Source: Planococcus sp. (in: firmicutes)
Lineage (GTDB): Bacteria; Bacillota; Bacilli; Bacillales_A; Planococcaceae
Direction of reading: 5' to 3'
Length of the DNA: 6,990 bases
Assembly (NCBI GenBank): GCA_030147225.1
Contig: JASLAI010000353.1
Coordinates: 1 to 6,990 of the forward strand
The notes beneath the pieces were generated by a model. It saw only the letters and a list, made by a program, of their open reading frames with translations, was not told where the DNA came from and ran no database searches. The number at the start of each line of letters is the position of its first letter. The stretch's first letter is position 1. The position numbers and the translations under genes were made by a program. Shown here one piece after another: positions 1 through 4,832 of the stretch.

Positions 1-54
1 TTAAAAATTCAATTGTTTATACGGGCGCTTGCGCTTTTCTTGTTGTCTAGCTCC

Positions 55-151
55 AGCGCCCAGCTCTTTGGGTCATAAGCCAACACGGCTGTGCAGCAAA
101 GAGCGCTGCTTCGCCGGTTTGTCTTATGCCCGTCAGAGCTACACGGGCGCT
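55..151. repeat. Repeat unit 1: long imperfect hairpin
   Basis: The paired arms, from outside in, are AGCGCCC 55-61 with GGGCGCT 145-151, AGCTCT 62-67 with AGAGCT 135-140, GGG-T-CATAAG 70-79 with CTTATGCCC 123-131 (one bulged T at 73), AACACGGC 82-89 with GCCGGTT 113-119 (one bulged A), and GCAGC 93-97 with GCTGC 105-109. They enclose the 7-base loop AAAGAGC at 98-104. The hairpin is followed on the plus strand by a U-rich CTTTTCTTG. Pairing was read by eye, without an energy calculation. Confidence 0.75.
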
Positions 152-176
152 TGCGCTTTTCTTGCTGTCCAGCTTC

Positions 177-277
177 AGCGCCTGTGTAGATTCTAGGGTC
201 ATAAGCCAGACCAGCTGCGTGGCAAAGAGCGCCACACTACTGGTCTATCTTATGCCCGTCGAATCTACACGGGCGCT
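177..277. repeat. Repeat unit 2: long hairpin with compensatory arm changes
   Basis: The outer helix is nearly continuous over 17 pairs: 177-193 with 261-277, perfect except for one G-U at 183/271. Inside it pair GGG-T-CATAAG 196-205 with CTTATGCCC 249-257, AGACCAG 208-214 with CTGGTCT 240-246, and GTGGC 219-223 with GCCAC 231-235, closing the same AAAGAGC loop (224-230) as unit 1. The variable arms have different sequences from unit 1 (GTGTAGATTC instead of AGCTCT, GTGGC instead of GCAGC), yet both arms changed together, which argues that the fold is conserved. Confidence 0.8.
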
Positions 278-290
278 TGCGCTTTTCTTG

Positions 291-1007
291 TTACCAGTCA
301 AAATTTTCGGGATACTCTGCCTTTATAGGGATTTCATGTATTGATTTTTTGTATGGTGTGGCGGCTGCCAGGAGTTGGTTGCGAAAAGCTGTATAGTCTT
401 GATCCTGTACGGCGATTTTCATAGCAATAGCCGATAAGCTTTGTTCGCGCTGCTGCTTGGACATGCCGATGTATTTCAAATTCAAAAGGTCCACATACTG
501 GATTGCATAATCATTTACTGTCACTGGCTGATTGAAGGCTTTCACTATCAGCTCAAATTCTTCCTGGGGCACATGTCCCTGCAAGCAATCAAGAACCAGT
601 GACTGGAACCGGGAAATGACTGGCAAATGGATATCCCATAGAGGGAATTGTTTTTCTTCCTGATAGAATTTAACGAAATCCTTTAAGGCGATGGCGGCAT
701 AAATTAATTCTGGCCATAGCACTTCAGCAGAAAAATATATGTTCTTATCGGGTGCAATAAACCCGTGCTGCTTCATCGTATGTTCGTGCAGACCATTAAA
801 GACAAAATCAACATTGCGGTCGCCTTGGGCTGCGTGGCGAATTTCATAGGAAATGCCAAGGATACGCATACGGGATCCTTCATAGCCGTAATATTGGTCT
901 TCTTTGCCTACCACTCTGTAAATAGCCTGATTGAGTTCATCTAGGTCGAAGTAGTCCCCGCTAATTTTAACGCCAGTATGATTCGGCGTGCTTTTCATCG
1001 TCAGCAT
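291..1007 (-). CDS. DUF6904-like protein, function unknown
   Basis: This is a 238-residue soluble protein with no signal peptide or membrane segment. The N-terminal block TPNHTGVKISGDYFDLDELN (residues 7-26), followed by YEGSRMRILGISYEIRHA and an NIYFSAEVLWPELIYAA segment near residues 90-106, resembles from memory Bacillus proteins annotated as DUF6904. That assignment is by recollection, and no biochemical role is known to me. The first ATG (1005-1007) is preferred over the ATG at 996-998 because a strong AAGGAGG lies 8 nt upstream. The gene follows rluF with a 13-bp gap, and its ribosome binding site abuts the rluF stop codon, so the two are almost certainly cotranscribed and perhaps translationally coupled. 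Its TAA stop (291-293) overlaps the end of the repeat array, so the mRNA 3' end would be structured repeat sequence. No conventional terminator precedes the array. Confidence 0.8.
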   Translation of the reverse strand: MLTMKSTPNHTGVKISGDYFDLDELNQAIYRVVGKEDQYYGYEGSRMRILGISYEIRHAAQGDRNVDFVFNGLHEHTMKQHGFIAPDKNIYFSAEVLWPELIYAAIALKDFVKFYQEEKQFPLWDIHLPVISRFQSLVLDCLQGHVPQEEFELIVKAFNQPVTVNDYAIQYVDLLNLKYIGMSKQQREQSLSAIAMKIAVQDQDYTAFRNQLLAAATPYKKSIHEIPIKAEYPENFDW

Positions 1008-1020
1008 GTCAGTATCCTCC

Positions 1021-1728
1021 TTAGCGTTTCGGTGTGTATTCGAGTTGAGTGAATAATTCGTTGCGCTCTGCTTCGGTCAAATCGCGCCATTCACCGACAG
1101 CTAAGTCACCTAATTGGATATTCATGATGCGGACTCTCTGTAAATTGCGGACTTCATACCCCAGCGCTGTACACATGCGGCGTATCTGACGGTTCAAACC
1201 TTGACGCAGCGTAAGTTTGAAGGTATAAGCAGAGAGTTTGACGGCTTTTGCCGGAAGCGTCTTCGTATCAAGAATTTCCACGCCTTCTTCCATTTTTGCT
1301 ATAAAGGATTCTGTAATAGGCATGTCGACTTTAACAATATATTCCTTTTCATGCTCATTTTCAGCCCGCAGAATTTCGTTGACGATATCCCCATCATTGG
1401 TTAGTAGGATGAGTCCTTCTGAATCTTTATCAAGCCTTCCTACATGGAAGATGCGTTCAGGATGGTTAACAAAGTCAACAATATTCCCCTCGATATGGCG
1501 TTCTGTTGTACTGGTGATGCCAACCGGTTTATTTAATGCCAAATAGACATATTGCTGTTTTGGCTGTTCGATGATTTTGCCGTCGACGCGGACTTCATCT
1601 CCTGTGTCGACTTTGCTGCCGAGTTCTGCCGGTTGTCCATTTATGGTCACTCGCCCAGCTTCAATGAACTTATCGGCTCCTCGGCGTGATGTAATTCCTG
1701 TTTCGCTTAAAAATTTATTGATTCGCAT
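1021..1728 (-). CDS. rluF: 23S rRNA pseudouridine synthase, RluF type
   Basis: This 235-residue protein of the RsuA/RluB/E/F family converts a uridine in 23S rRNA to pseudouridine. The E. coli namesake modifies U2604 near the peptidyl transferase centre. An S4 RNA-binding domain occupies about residues 1-48 (MRINKFLSETGITSRRGADK, then VTINGQPA). The catalytic domain starts at LALNKPVGITST (63-74). The active-site motif GRLDKDSEGL is at 97-106, with Asp100 the expected catalytic residue. RAENEHEKEYIV (121-132) and GLNRQIRRMCTALGYEV (177-193) are typical of RluF-like members. Length is normal for the short Gram-positive form. The ATG at 1726-1728 has GAGGAA six bases upstream. It is the first gene of a two-gene minus-strand unit. 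The family is certain; the exact target uridine in this organism is inferred from the name. Confidence 0.93.
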   Translation of the reverse strand: MRINKFLSETGITSRRGADKFIEAGRVTINGQPAELGSKVDTGDEVRVDGKIIEQPKQQYVYLALNKPVGITSTTERHIEGNIVDFVNHPERIFHVGRLDKDSEGLILLTNDGDIVNEILRAENEHEKEYIVKVDMPITESFIAKMEEGVEILDTKTLPAKAVKLSAYTFKLTLRQGLNRQIRRMCTALGYEVRNLQRVRIMNIQLGDLAVGEWRDLTEAERNELFTQLEYTPKR

Positions 1729-1769
1729 ACTAAATTCCTCTCAGTTCTATATTTCCTAGTCTTCCTCTC

Positions 1770-1775
1770 ATTATA
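1770..1775 (-). promoter_or_regulatory. Candidate -10 element of the rluF operon promoter
   Basis: On the minus strand TATAAT lies at 1775-1770, about 42 bases before the rluF ATG. No good -35 sits at the right distance: the hexamer at 1793-1798 reads TTTATT with a 17-base spacer. The -10 match is perfect, but the promoter as a whole is only plausible. Confidence 0.4.
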
Positions 1776-1836
1776 CATCAACTGAACAGGTGAATAAAAA
1801 ATTTCGATATTCTACAGTTGCAATTTTTCGATTAGT

Positions 1837-1866
1837 TTGACAATATAGAAGGGAAGCTGTTATTGA
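1837..1866 (+). promoter_or_regulatory. Candidate sigma-A promoter of the aldehyde dehydrogenase operon
   Basis: A perfect -35 TTGACA lies at 1837-1842. The best -10 is TATTGA at 1861-1866 (18-base spacer), preceded by TG at 1858-1859, so an extended -10 may compensate for the poor hexamer. The predicted start would be near 1873, placing the cre box just downstream in the leader. Confidence 0.4.
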
Positions 1867-1890
1867 TGCGCCTAAGGTATTTTAAATTAT

Positions 1891-1904
1891 TGTAAGCGTA
1901 TACA
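1891..1904 (+). promoter_or_regulatory. Catabolite-responsive element (cre), CcpA-binding site
   Basis: TGTAAGCGTATACA with a T before it fits the relaxed cre consensus WTGNAANCGNWNNCW at every position. It differs from the stricter TGWAANCGNTNWCA at one base (A for T at position 10). It sits between the candidate promoter and the start of the aldehyde dehydrogenase gene. In Bacillales a downstream cre usually means CcpA repression by roadblock when preferred sugars are present. CcpA binding is inferred from sequence only. Confidence 0.65.
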
Positions 1905-1922
1905 TAATGGTAATACGAGTAA

Positions 1923-1929
1923 AGGGGAG
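1923..1929 (+). promoter_or_regulatory. Ribosome binding site that decides the aldehyde dehydrogenase start
   Basis: AGGGGAG is eight bases before the ATG at 1938 but only two before the ATG at 1932, which is too close for normal initiation. This favours the 506-residue protein beginning [10 protein letters not shown]. Confidence 0.6.
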
Positions 1930-1937
1930 AAATGGGA

Positions 1938-3458
1938 ATGGTCTATGCAATGCCAAACACAGAAGGTTCAAAAATTACGTTTAAAGACAAGTATGAGAAC
2001 TTTATAAACGGAGAGTGGAAAGCGCCTGTCAAAGGGCAATACTTTGAGAACGTTTCTCCGGTAACAGGTAAAAAATTTACGGAAATAGCCCGTTCAACGG
2101 CTGAAGACATTGAACTGGCTCTTGACGCAGCGCATGCTGCAAAAGACGCCTGGGGCAAAACTTCGGTCACGGAACGTGCCAATGCACTTTTGAAGATCGC
2201 AGACCGGATGGAGCAGAATTTAGAAATGCTAGCAGTTGCAGAAACTTGGGATAACGGCAAAGCGGTGCGTGAAACATTAAACGCCGATCTGCCGTTGGCA
2301 ATTGATCATTTCCGTTATTTCGCTGGAGCAATCCGCGCGCAAGAAGGATCATTGAGCCAAATCGATAACGATACGGTAGCCTACCACTTCCATGAGCCGC
2401 TTGGTGTTGTCGGACAAATCATTCCATGGAATTTCCCGATATTGATGGCTGTCTGGAAGCTGGCTCCTGCTCTTGCTGCCGGTAACTGTGTCGTATTAAA
2501 GCCTGCTGAGCAGACGCCGGCAAGTATTCTTGTGTTAGCTGAAGTGATCGGTGATATTCTGCCTCCTGGAGTTTTGAACATCGTTAACGGATTTGGTCTT
2601 GAAACAGGGAAACCGCTTGCTTCCAGCCCGCGTATCAGTAAAGTGGCATTTACAGGTGAAACGACTACAGGGCGTATGATCATGCAATACGCTTCGCAGA
2701 ACCTGATTCCAGTAACGTTGGAGCTGGGCGGGAAATCACCAAATATCTTCTTCAAAGATGTAATGGATCAGGACGATGCGTTCCTAGATAAAGCGATAGA
2801 AGGATTTGTTATGTTCGCTTTAAACCAAGGGGAAGTATGTACATGTCCATCTCGCGTGTTGATTCAGGAAGACATTTATGATGAATTTATGGAACGTGCA
2901 ATAAAACGTGTAGAAGAAATCAAGACTGGAAACCCGCTTGATCCTGAAACAATGATGGGGGCGCAGGCTTCCATGGAGCAAATGGAGAAAATACAATCTT
3001 ATTTGGATATCGGCAAGCAAGAAGGTGCATTGGTTCTTGCGGGCGGAGATCGCAACGACTTGGATGGCGAACTGTCTGAAGGCTTTTACATTCAGCCAAC
3101 AGTGTTTAAAGGCCATAACAAGATGCGTATTTTCCAGGAAGAGATTTTTGGACCAGTTGTCTCTGTAACGACATTCAAAACAAAAGAAGAAGCGCTTGAA
3201 CTCGCAAACGATACTTTATACGGATTGGGAGCTGGAATCTGGACGCGCGATACCAATACAGCTTACCGCTTCGGACGCGGCATCCAGGCTGGGCGTGTAT
3301 GGACGAATTGCTACCACCAGTACCCGGCTCACGCAGCATTTGGCGGATACAAAATGTCCGGATTTGGCCGTGAAAATCATCTCATGATGCTCAATCACTA
3401 TCAGCAGACGAAAAATATGCTGGTCAGCTACAGCGAAGATAAGCAAGGGTTCTTTTGA
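1938..3458 (+). CDS. exaC: Aldehyde dehydrogenase, ExaC/AldB (acetaldehyde dehydrogenase) type
   Basis: This 506-residue cytosolic NAD(P)-dependent aldehyde dehydrogenase oxidises an aldehyde, most likely acetaldehyde or another short aliphatic one, to the acid. All family landmarks are present (506-residue numbering): IIPWNFP 161-167 with the oxyanion-hole Asn, LKPAEQTP 187-194 with the cofactor Lys, FTGETTTG 238-245, LELGGKSP 261-268 with the general-base Glu262, [11 protein letters not shown] 296-306 with the nucleophile Cys301, and EEIFGPV 401-407. The [11 protein letters not shown] form, the [14 protein letters not shown] segment and the terminal GFF are typical of the ExaC/AldB subgroup. 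An ATG six bases earlier (1932) is in frame but badly spaced from the ribosome binding site. A DUF779 gene follows 54 bp downstream, a common pairing for this subgroup. A cre box upstream suggests carbon catabolite control. The subgroup is well supported; the physiological substrate is inferred. Confidence 0.93.
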   Translation: MVYAMPNTEGSKITFKDKYENFINGEWKAPVKGQYFENVSPVTGKKFTEIARSTAEDIELALDAAHAAKDAWGKTSVTERANALLKIADRMEQNLEMLAVAETWDNGKAVRETLNADLPLAIDHFRYFAGAIRAQEGSLSQIDNDTVAYHFHEPLGVVGQIIPWNFPILMAVWKLAPALAAGNCVVLKPAEQTPASILVLAEVIGDILPPGVLNIVNGFGLETGKPLASSPRISKVAFTGETTTGRMIMQYASQNLIPVTLELGGKSPNIFFKDVMDQDDAFLDKAIEGFVMFALNQGEVCTCPSRVLIQEDIYDEFMERAIKRVEEIKTGNPLDPETMMGAQASMEQMEKIQSYLDIGKQEGALVLAGGDRNDLDGELSEGFYIQPTVFKGHNKMRIFQEEIFGPVVSVTTFKTKEEALELANDTLYGLGAGIWTRDTNTAYRFGRGIQAGRVWTNCYHQYPAHAAFGGYKMSGFGRENHLMMLNHYQQTKNMLVSYSEDKQGFF

Positions 3459-3512
3459 TTCTAAGGCATTGCCAGCTGGAACTTTAAGAGGAAAAAGAAA
3501 GTAGGGATAGCA

Positions 3513-3875
3513 ATGGTCGAACGCGTAATTGCGACAGATGCTGCTATTGAATTGATCCAATTGCTGAAGGAAAAGCACGGACCGGTCATGTTTCATCAAT
3601 CAGGGGGCTGTTGTGACGGCAGTTCGCCCATGTGCTACCCCGAAGGCGATTTGTTCATAGGGGATCAGGATGTCCTCATGGGTGTGATCGGGGACAGCAA
3701 ATTCTATATGCATAAAAACCAATTCGATTATTGGAGACATACCCAGTTGATCATTGATGTGGTACCCGGTCGGGGTGGAATGTTTTCCTTAGAAGGAGTG
3801 GAAGGGAAGCGGTTTTTGACAAGATCGCGGGCCTTTACTGCTGAAGAAACGAAGGAATTGCAGGAGCAGATTTAA
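3513..3875 (+). CDS. DUF779 family protein, partner of aldehyde dehydrogenase
   Basis: This is a 120-residue soluble protein of typical DUF779 length. The family signature is intact: MFHQSGGCCDGSSPMCY at 26-42 with Cys33, Cys34 and Cys41, then FDYWRHTQLIIDVVPGRGGM (71-90) with FSLE, and RFLTRSR at 100-106. The clustered cysteines and nearby histidines (His28, His76) could bind a metal or take part in redox chemistry, but that is inference; the family has no settled biochemical role that I know. It is recurrently found beside ExaC/AldB-type aldehyde dehydrogenases, as here, so it probably assists or matures the enzyme or handles its substrate. The ATG has a modest TAGGGA ribosome binding site 5-6 bases upstream. 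The gene is last in its unit and is followed within a few bases by a strong terminator. Confidence 0.9.
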   Translation: MVERVIATDAAIELIQLLKEKHGPVMFHQSGGCCDGSSPMCYPEGDLFIGDQDVLMGVIGDSKFYMHKNQFDYWRHTQLIIDVVPGRGGMFSLEGVEGKRFLTRSRAFTAEETKELQEQI

Positions 3876-3880
3876 AACGA

Positions 3881-3909
3881 AACCAGATGCCTAGGCATCT
3901 GGTTTTTTT
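3881..3909 (+). terminator. Rho-independent terminator of the exaC-DUF779 operon
   Basis: The arms AACCAGATGCC (3881-3891) and GGCATCTGGTT (3894-3904) are perfectly complementary around a TA centre, and the 3' arm runs into seven T's (3903-3909). In RNA the inner pairs would open to make a normal loop. It begins five bases after the DUF779 stop codon. Confidence 0.93.
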
Positions 3910-3985
3910 ATTGTCCATTGATGCTGAAAATACACTTGAAACCTTTATAAATCAATGGGTGAAGATAGAATTCATATCGAAAAAA

Positions 3986-3994
3986 TGGTATAAT
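3986..3994 (+). promoter_or_regulatory. Extended -10 promoter of the FicTA module
   Basis: TGGTATAAT has a perfect TATAAT (3989-3994) with the TG of an extended -10 one base upstream. No recognisable -35 is present, which extended -10 promoters tolerate. Transcription would start near 4001, giving a short leader of about 20 bases before the proposed TTG start of the antitoxin. Confidence 0.6.
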
Positions 3995-4003
3995 TTCAGC
4001 ATG

Positions 4004-4011
4004 AAAGGTGG
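4004..4011 (+). promoter_or_regulatory. Ribosome binding site that decides the antitoxin start (TTG)
   Basis: AAAGGTGG lies eight bases before the TTG at 4020-4022. An in-frame GTG at 4008 overlaps this site and would have no ribosome binding site of its own, so TTG is the better start. Confidence 0.6.
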
Positions 4012-4019
4012 TCATCCAG

Positions 4020-4208
4020 TTGACGAAATTAGTGAACCGAGTTTCCCATGAACAAGCCAATCACGCGATCTCCTGCGCTTCACATTCTCTGGTTACGGAA
4101 GGATTTGATGTGACAAGTGAGGATGAGAATTTCGTTCGGTCGGTATTGACTGGTGAACGGACGGAAGCACAATTCCATCAGGCCATCAAAAGGAAGTTCG
4201 ATGTCTAA
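4020..4208 (+). CDS. VbhA-like antitoxin of a class I Fic module
   Basis: This is a 62-residue helical protein, counted from the TTG start. It resembles the small antitoxin VbhA/FicA, which binds the Fic toxin and blocks its ATP site. The inhibitory motif (S/T)xxxE(G/N) is visible as SLVTEG at 23-28, with Ser23 and the inhibitory Glu27. The flanking words also fit the family: ANHAISCASHSLVTEGF, then TSEDENFVRSVLTGERTEAQ with the common GExT turn. The next gene encodes the cognate Fic protein, and its ATG lies inside the last codons of this one (8-base overlap, ATGTCTAA), which implies coupled translation with antitoxin made first. An alternative GTG start at 4008 would add four residues (MVIQ). 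Family assignment rests on motif and context; sequence identity to VbhA is low, as usual for this antitoxin. Confidence 0.85.
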   Translation: MTKLVNRVSHEQANHAISCASHSLVTEGFDVTSEDENFVRSVLTGERTEAQFHQAIKRKFDV

Positions 4209-4791
4209 GTATCAGCATGCCTCAATGTACTGCTACTCCGGGACTGATGTATTGATCAATTTGTTTGATATACAGGATGAAGAAAAACTGAAGGAATTAG
4301 AGAAAGTCTACTCCTTGCTTCGTCTGTCGGAATTGCAGATACAGAAGCCTGCAGACCCTATGAACGCAGAAGCCTTTTTAGCCATTCATCGATACCTTCT
4401 TCAAGACGTTTACCCATTTGCCGGTGAATTGCGAAAAGAAATGATCTCTAAAGGCTCTTCTTCTTTTGCTCATCCCAAACATATTGAGACGCATTTGCTG
4501 AAAATCTTTGGTGAATTGAAGAATGAGAATTATTTGAAGGAGTTGCCGCGAGATCAGCTGATCTCACGCCTTGCTTATTTTCTTTCGGAATTGAATGCAC
4601 TTCATCCTTTTCGCGAAGGCAATGGCCGGAGTGTCCGTGAATTTGCACGCCGCCTGATGCTGAATGCCGGTTACCGGCTGGATTGGGAAAAGGTTTCTGA
4701 GCCCGCAGAAATTATCAATGCTTTTGTTGATTCGTTTAATAAAGACAACAAGCGGCTTGAAAGACTATTGGACGATATTGTGACTCCATAG
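4201..4791 (+). CDS. fic: Fic toxin (AMP-transferase), partner of VbhA-like antitoxin
   Basis: This 196-residue Fic-domain protein is expected to transfer AMP from ATP to a target hydroxyl. Studied class I FicT/VbhT toxins modify GyrB and ParE and so stop replication. The catalytic motif HPFREGNGRSVR is complete at 135-146: His135 base, Phe137, acidic Glu139, the GNGR anion hole, and Arg146, the arginine that the antitoxin glutamate engages. The upstream signature YPFAGELRK (71-79) and the flap SSSFAHPKHIE (87-97) are also present. The segment YCYSGTDVLINLFDIQDEEKLKELE (10-34) matches the usual N-terminal entry to the Fic fold. There is no C-terminal DNA-binding or secretion (BID) domain, so it is a minimal toxin. 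The ATG at 4201 is chosen because AAAAGGAAG lies just upstream; an in-frame ATG at 4153 falls deep in the antitoxin gene without a site. AMPylation activity is inferred from the intact motif; the target is unknown. Confidence 0.93.
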   Translation: MSKYQHASMYCYSGTDVLINLFDIQDEEKLKELEKVYSLLRLSELQIQKPADPMNAEAFLAIHRYLLQDVYPFAGELRKEMISKGSSSFAHPKHIETHLLKIFGELKNENYLKELPRDQLISRLAYFLSELNALHPFREGNGRSVREFARRLMLNAGYRLDWEKVSEPAEIINAFVDSFNKDNKRLERLLDDIVTP

Positions 4792-4829
4792 AAAATGCCA
4801 GTTGCTCGGAGAGCACTGGCATTTTCTAT
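4788..4829. terminator. Bidirectional terminator between fic and the acetyltransferase gene
   Basis: Arms 4788-4802 and 4815-4829 (ATAGAAAATGCCAGT and its complement) pair perfectly for 15 bp, then GCTC 4804-4807 pairs with GAGC 4811-4814 around a GGA loop with one bulged T. ATTTTCTAT follows the GC-rich core on both strands, so it can stop both converging genes. The fic stop codon TAG (4789-4791) lies inside the 5' arm. It ends four bases before the acetyltransferase stop. Confidence 0.92.
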
Positions 4830-4832
4830 GCT

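Larger units (their letters stand above)
21..292. repeat. Tandem array of a ~124-bp structured intergenic repeat (two full units, one partial)
   Basis: The 22-base core ACGGGCGCTTGCGCTTTTCT plus TG occurs identically at 21-42, 143-164 and 269-290, giving periods of 122 and 126 bp. Each core is followed by a TTG(T/C)TGTC(T/C)AGCT(C/T)CAGCGCC block (partial at the third copy), then GGGTCATAAGCC, a variable part, the loop word AAAGAGC, another variable part and CTTATGCCCGTC. The third copy shares only its first 24 bases with the others, up to 292, where the neighbouring gene's stop codon begins. I recall very similar elements (GTCTAGCTCCAGCGCC ... GGGCGCTTGCGCTTTT) scattered between genes in Bacillaceae and Planococcaceae, but cannot verify copy number here. 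There is no coding potential, no transposase and no CRISPR spacing. Positions 1-20 are AT-rich flank with nothing recognisable. Confidence 0.9.

Noticed and set aside
21..292. CRISPR array
   Set aside because: The repeats are about 124 bp with long related interiors, not 25-40 bp repeats with unique spacers; no cas gene is present.
47..344. Open frames across the repeat array on both strands (47-235 minus, 126-344 plus)
   Set aside because: They are made of the repeat units, encode repetitive low-information peptides, have no ribosome binding sites, and the plus-strand one runs into the end of the DUF6904-like gene.
1238..1546. Plus-strand open frame of 102 codons opposite rluF
   Set aside because: It is antisense to a clearly conserved gene, serine-rich shadow composition, with no ribosome binding site.
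1835..1856. Sigma-B promoter (GTTTGA ... GGGAAG) upstream of the aldehyde dehydrogenase
   Set aside because: The spacer is only 10 bases, shorter than the usual 12-15, and GGGAAG is an imperfect -10; the overlapping TTGACA is more convincing.
3216..3599. Minus-strand frame opposite the end of the dehydrogenase and start of DUF779
   Set aside because: It spans two conserved genes on the other strand and resembles no family I know; a shadow frame.
4153..4200. Longer N-terminus for the Fic toxin starting at ATG 4153
   Set aside because: This would overlap the antitoxin gene by 56 bases with no ribosome binding site, and the added residues resemble no Fic leader; the ATG at 4201 has AAAAGGAAG.
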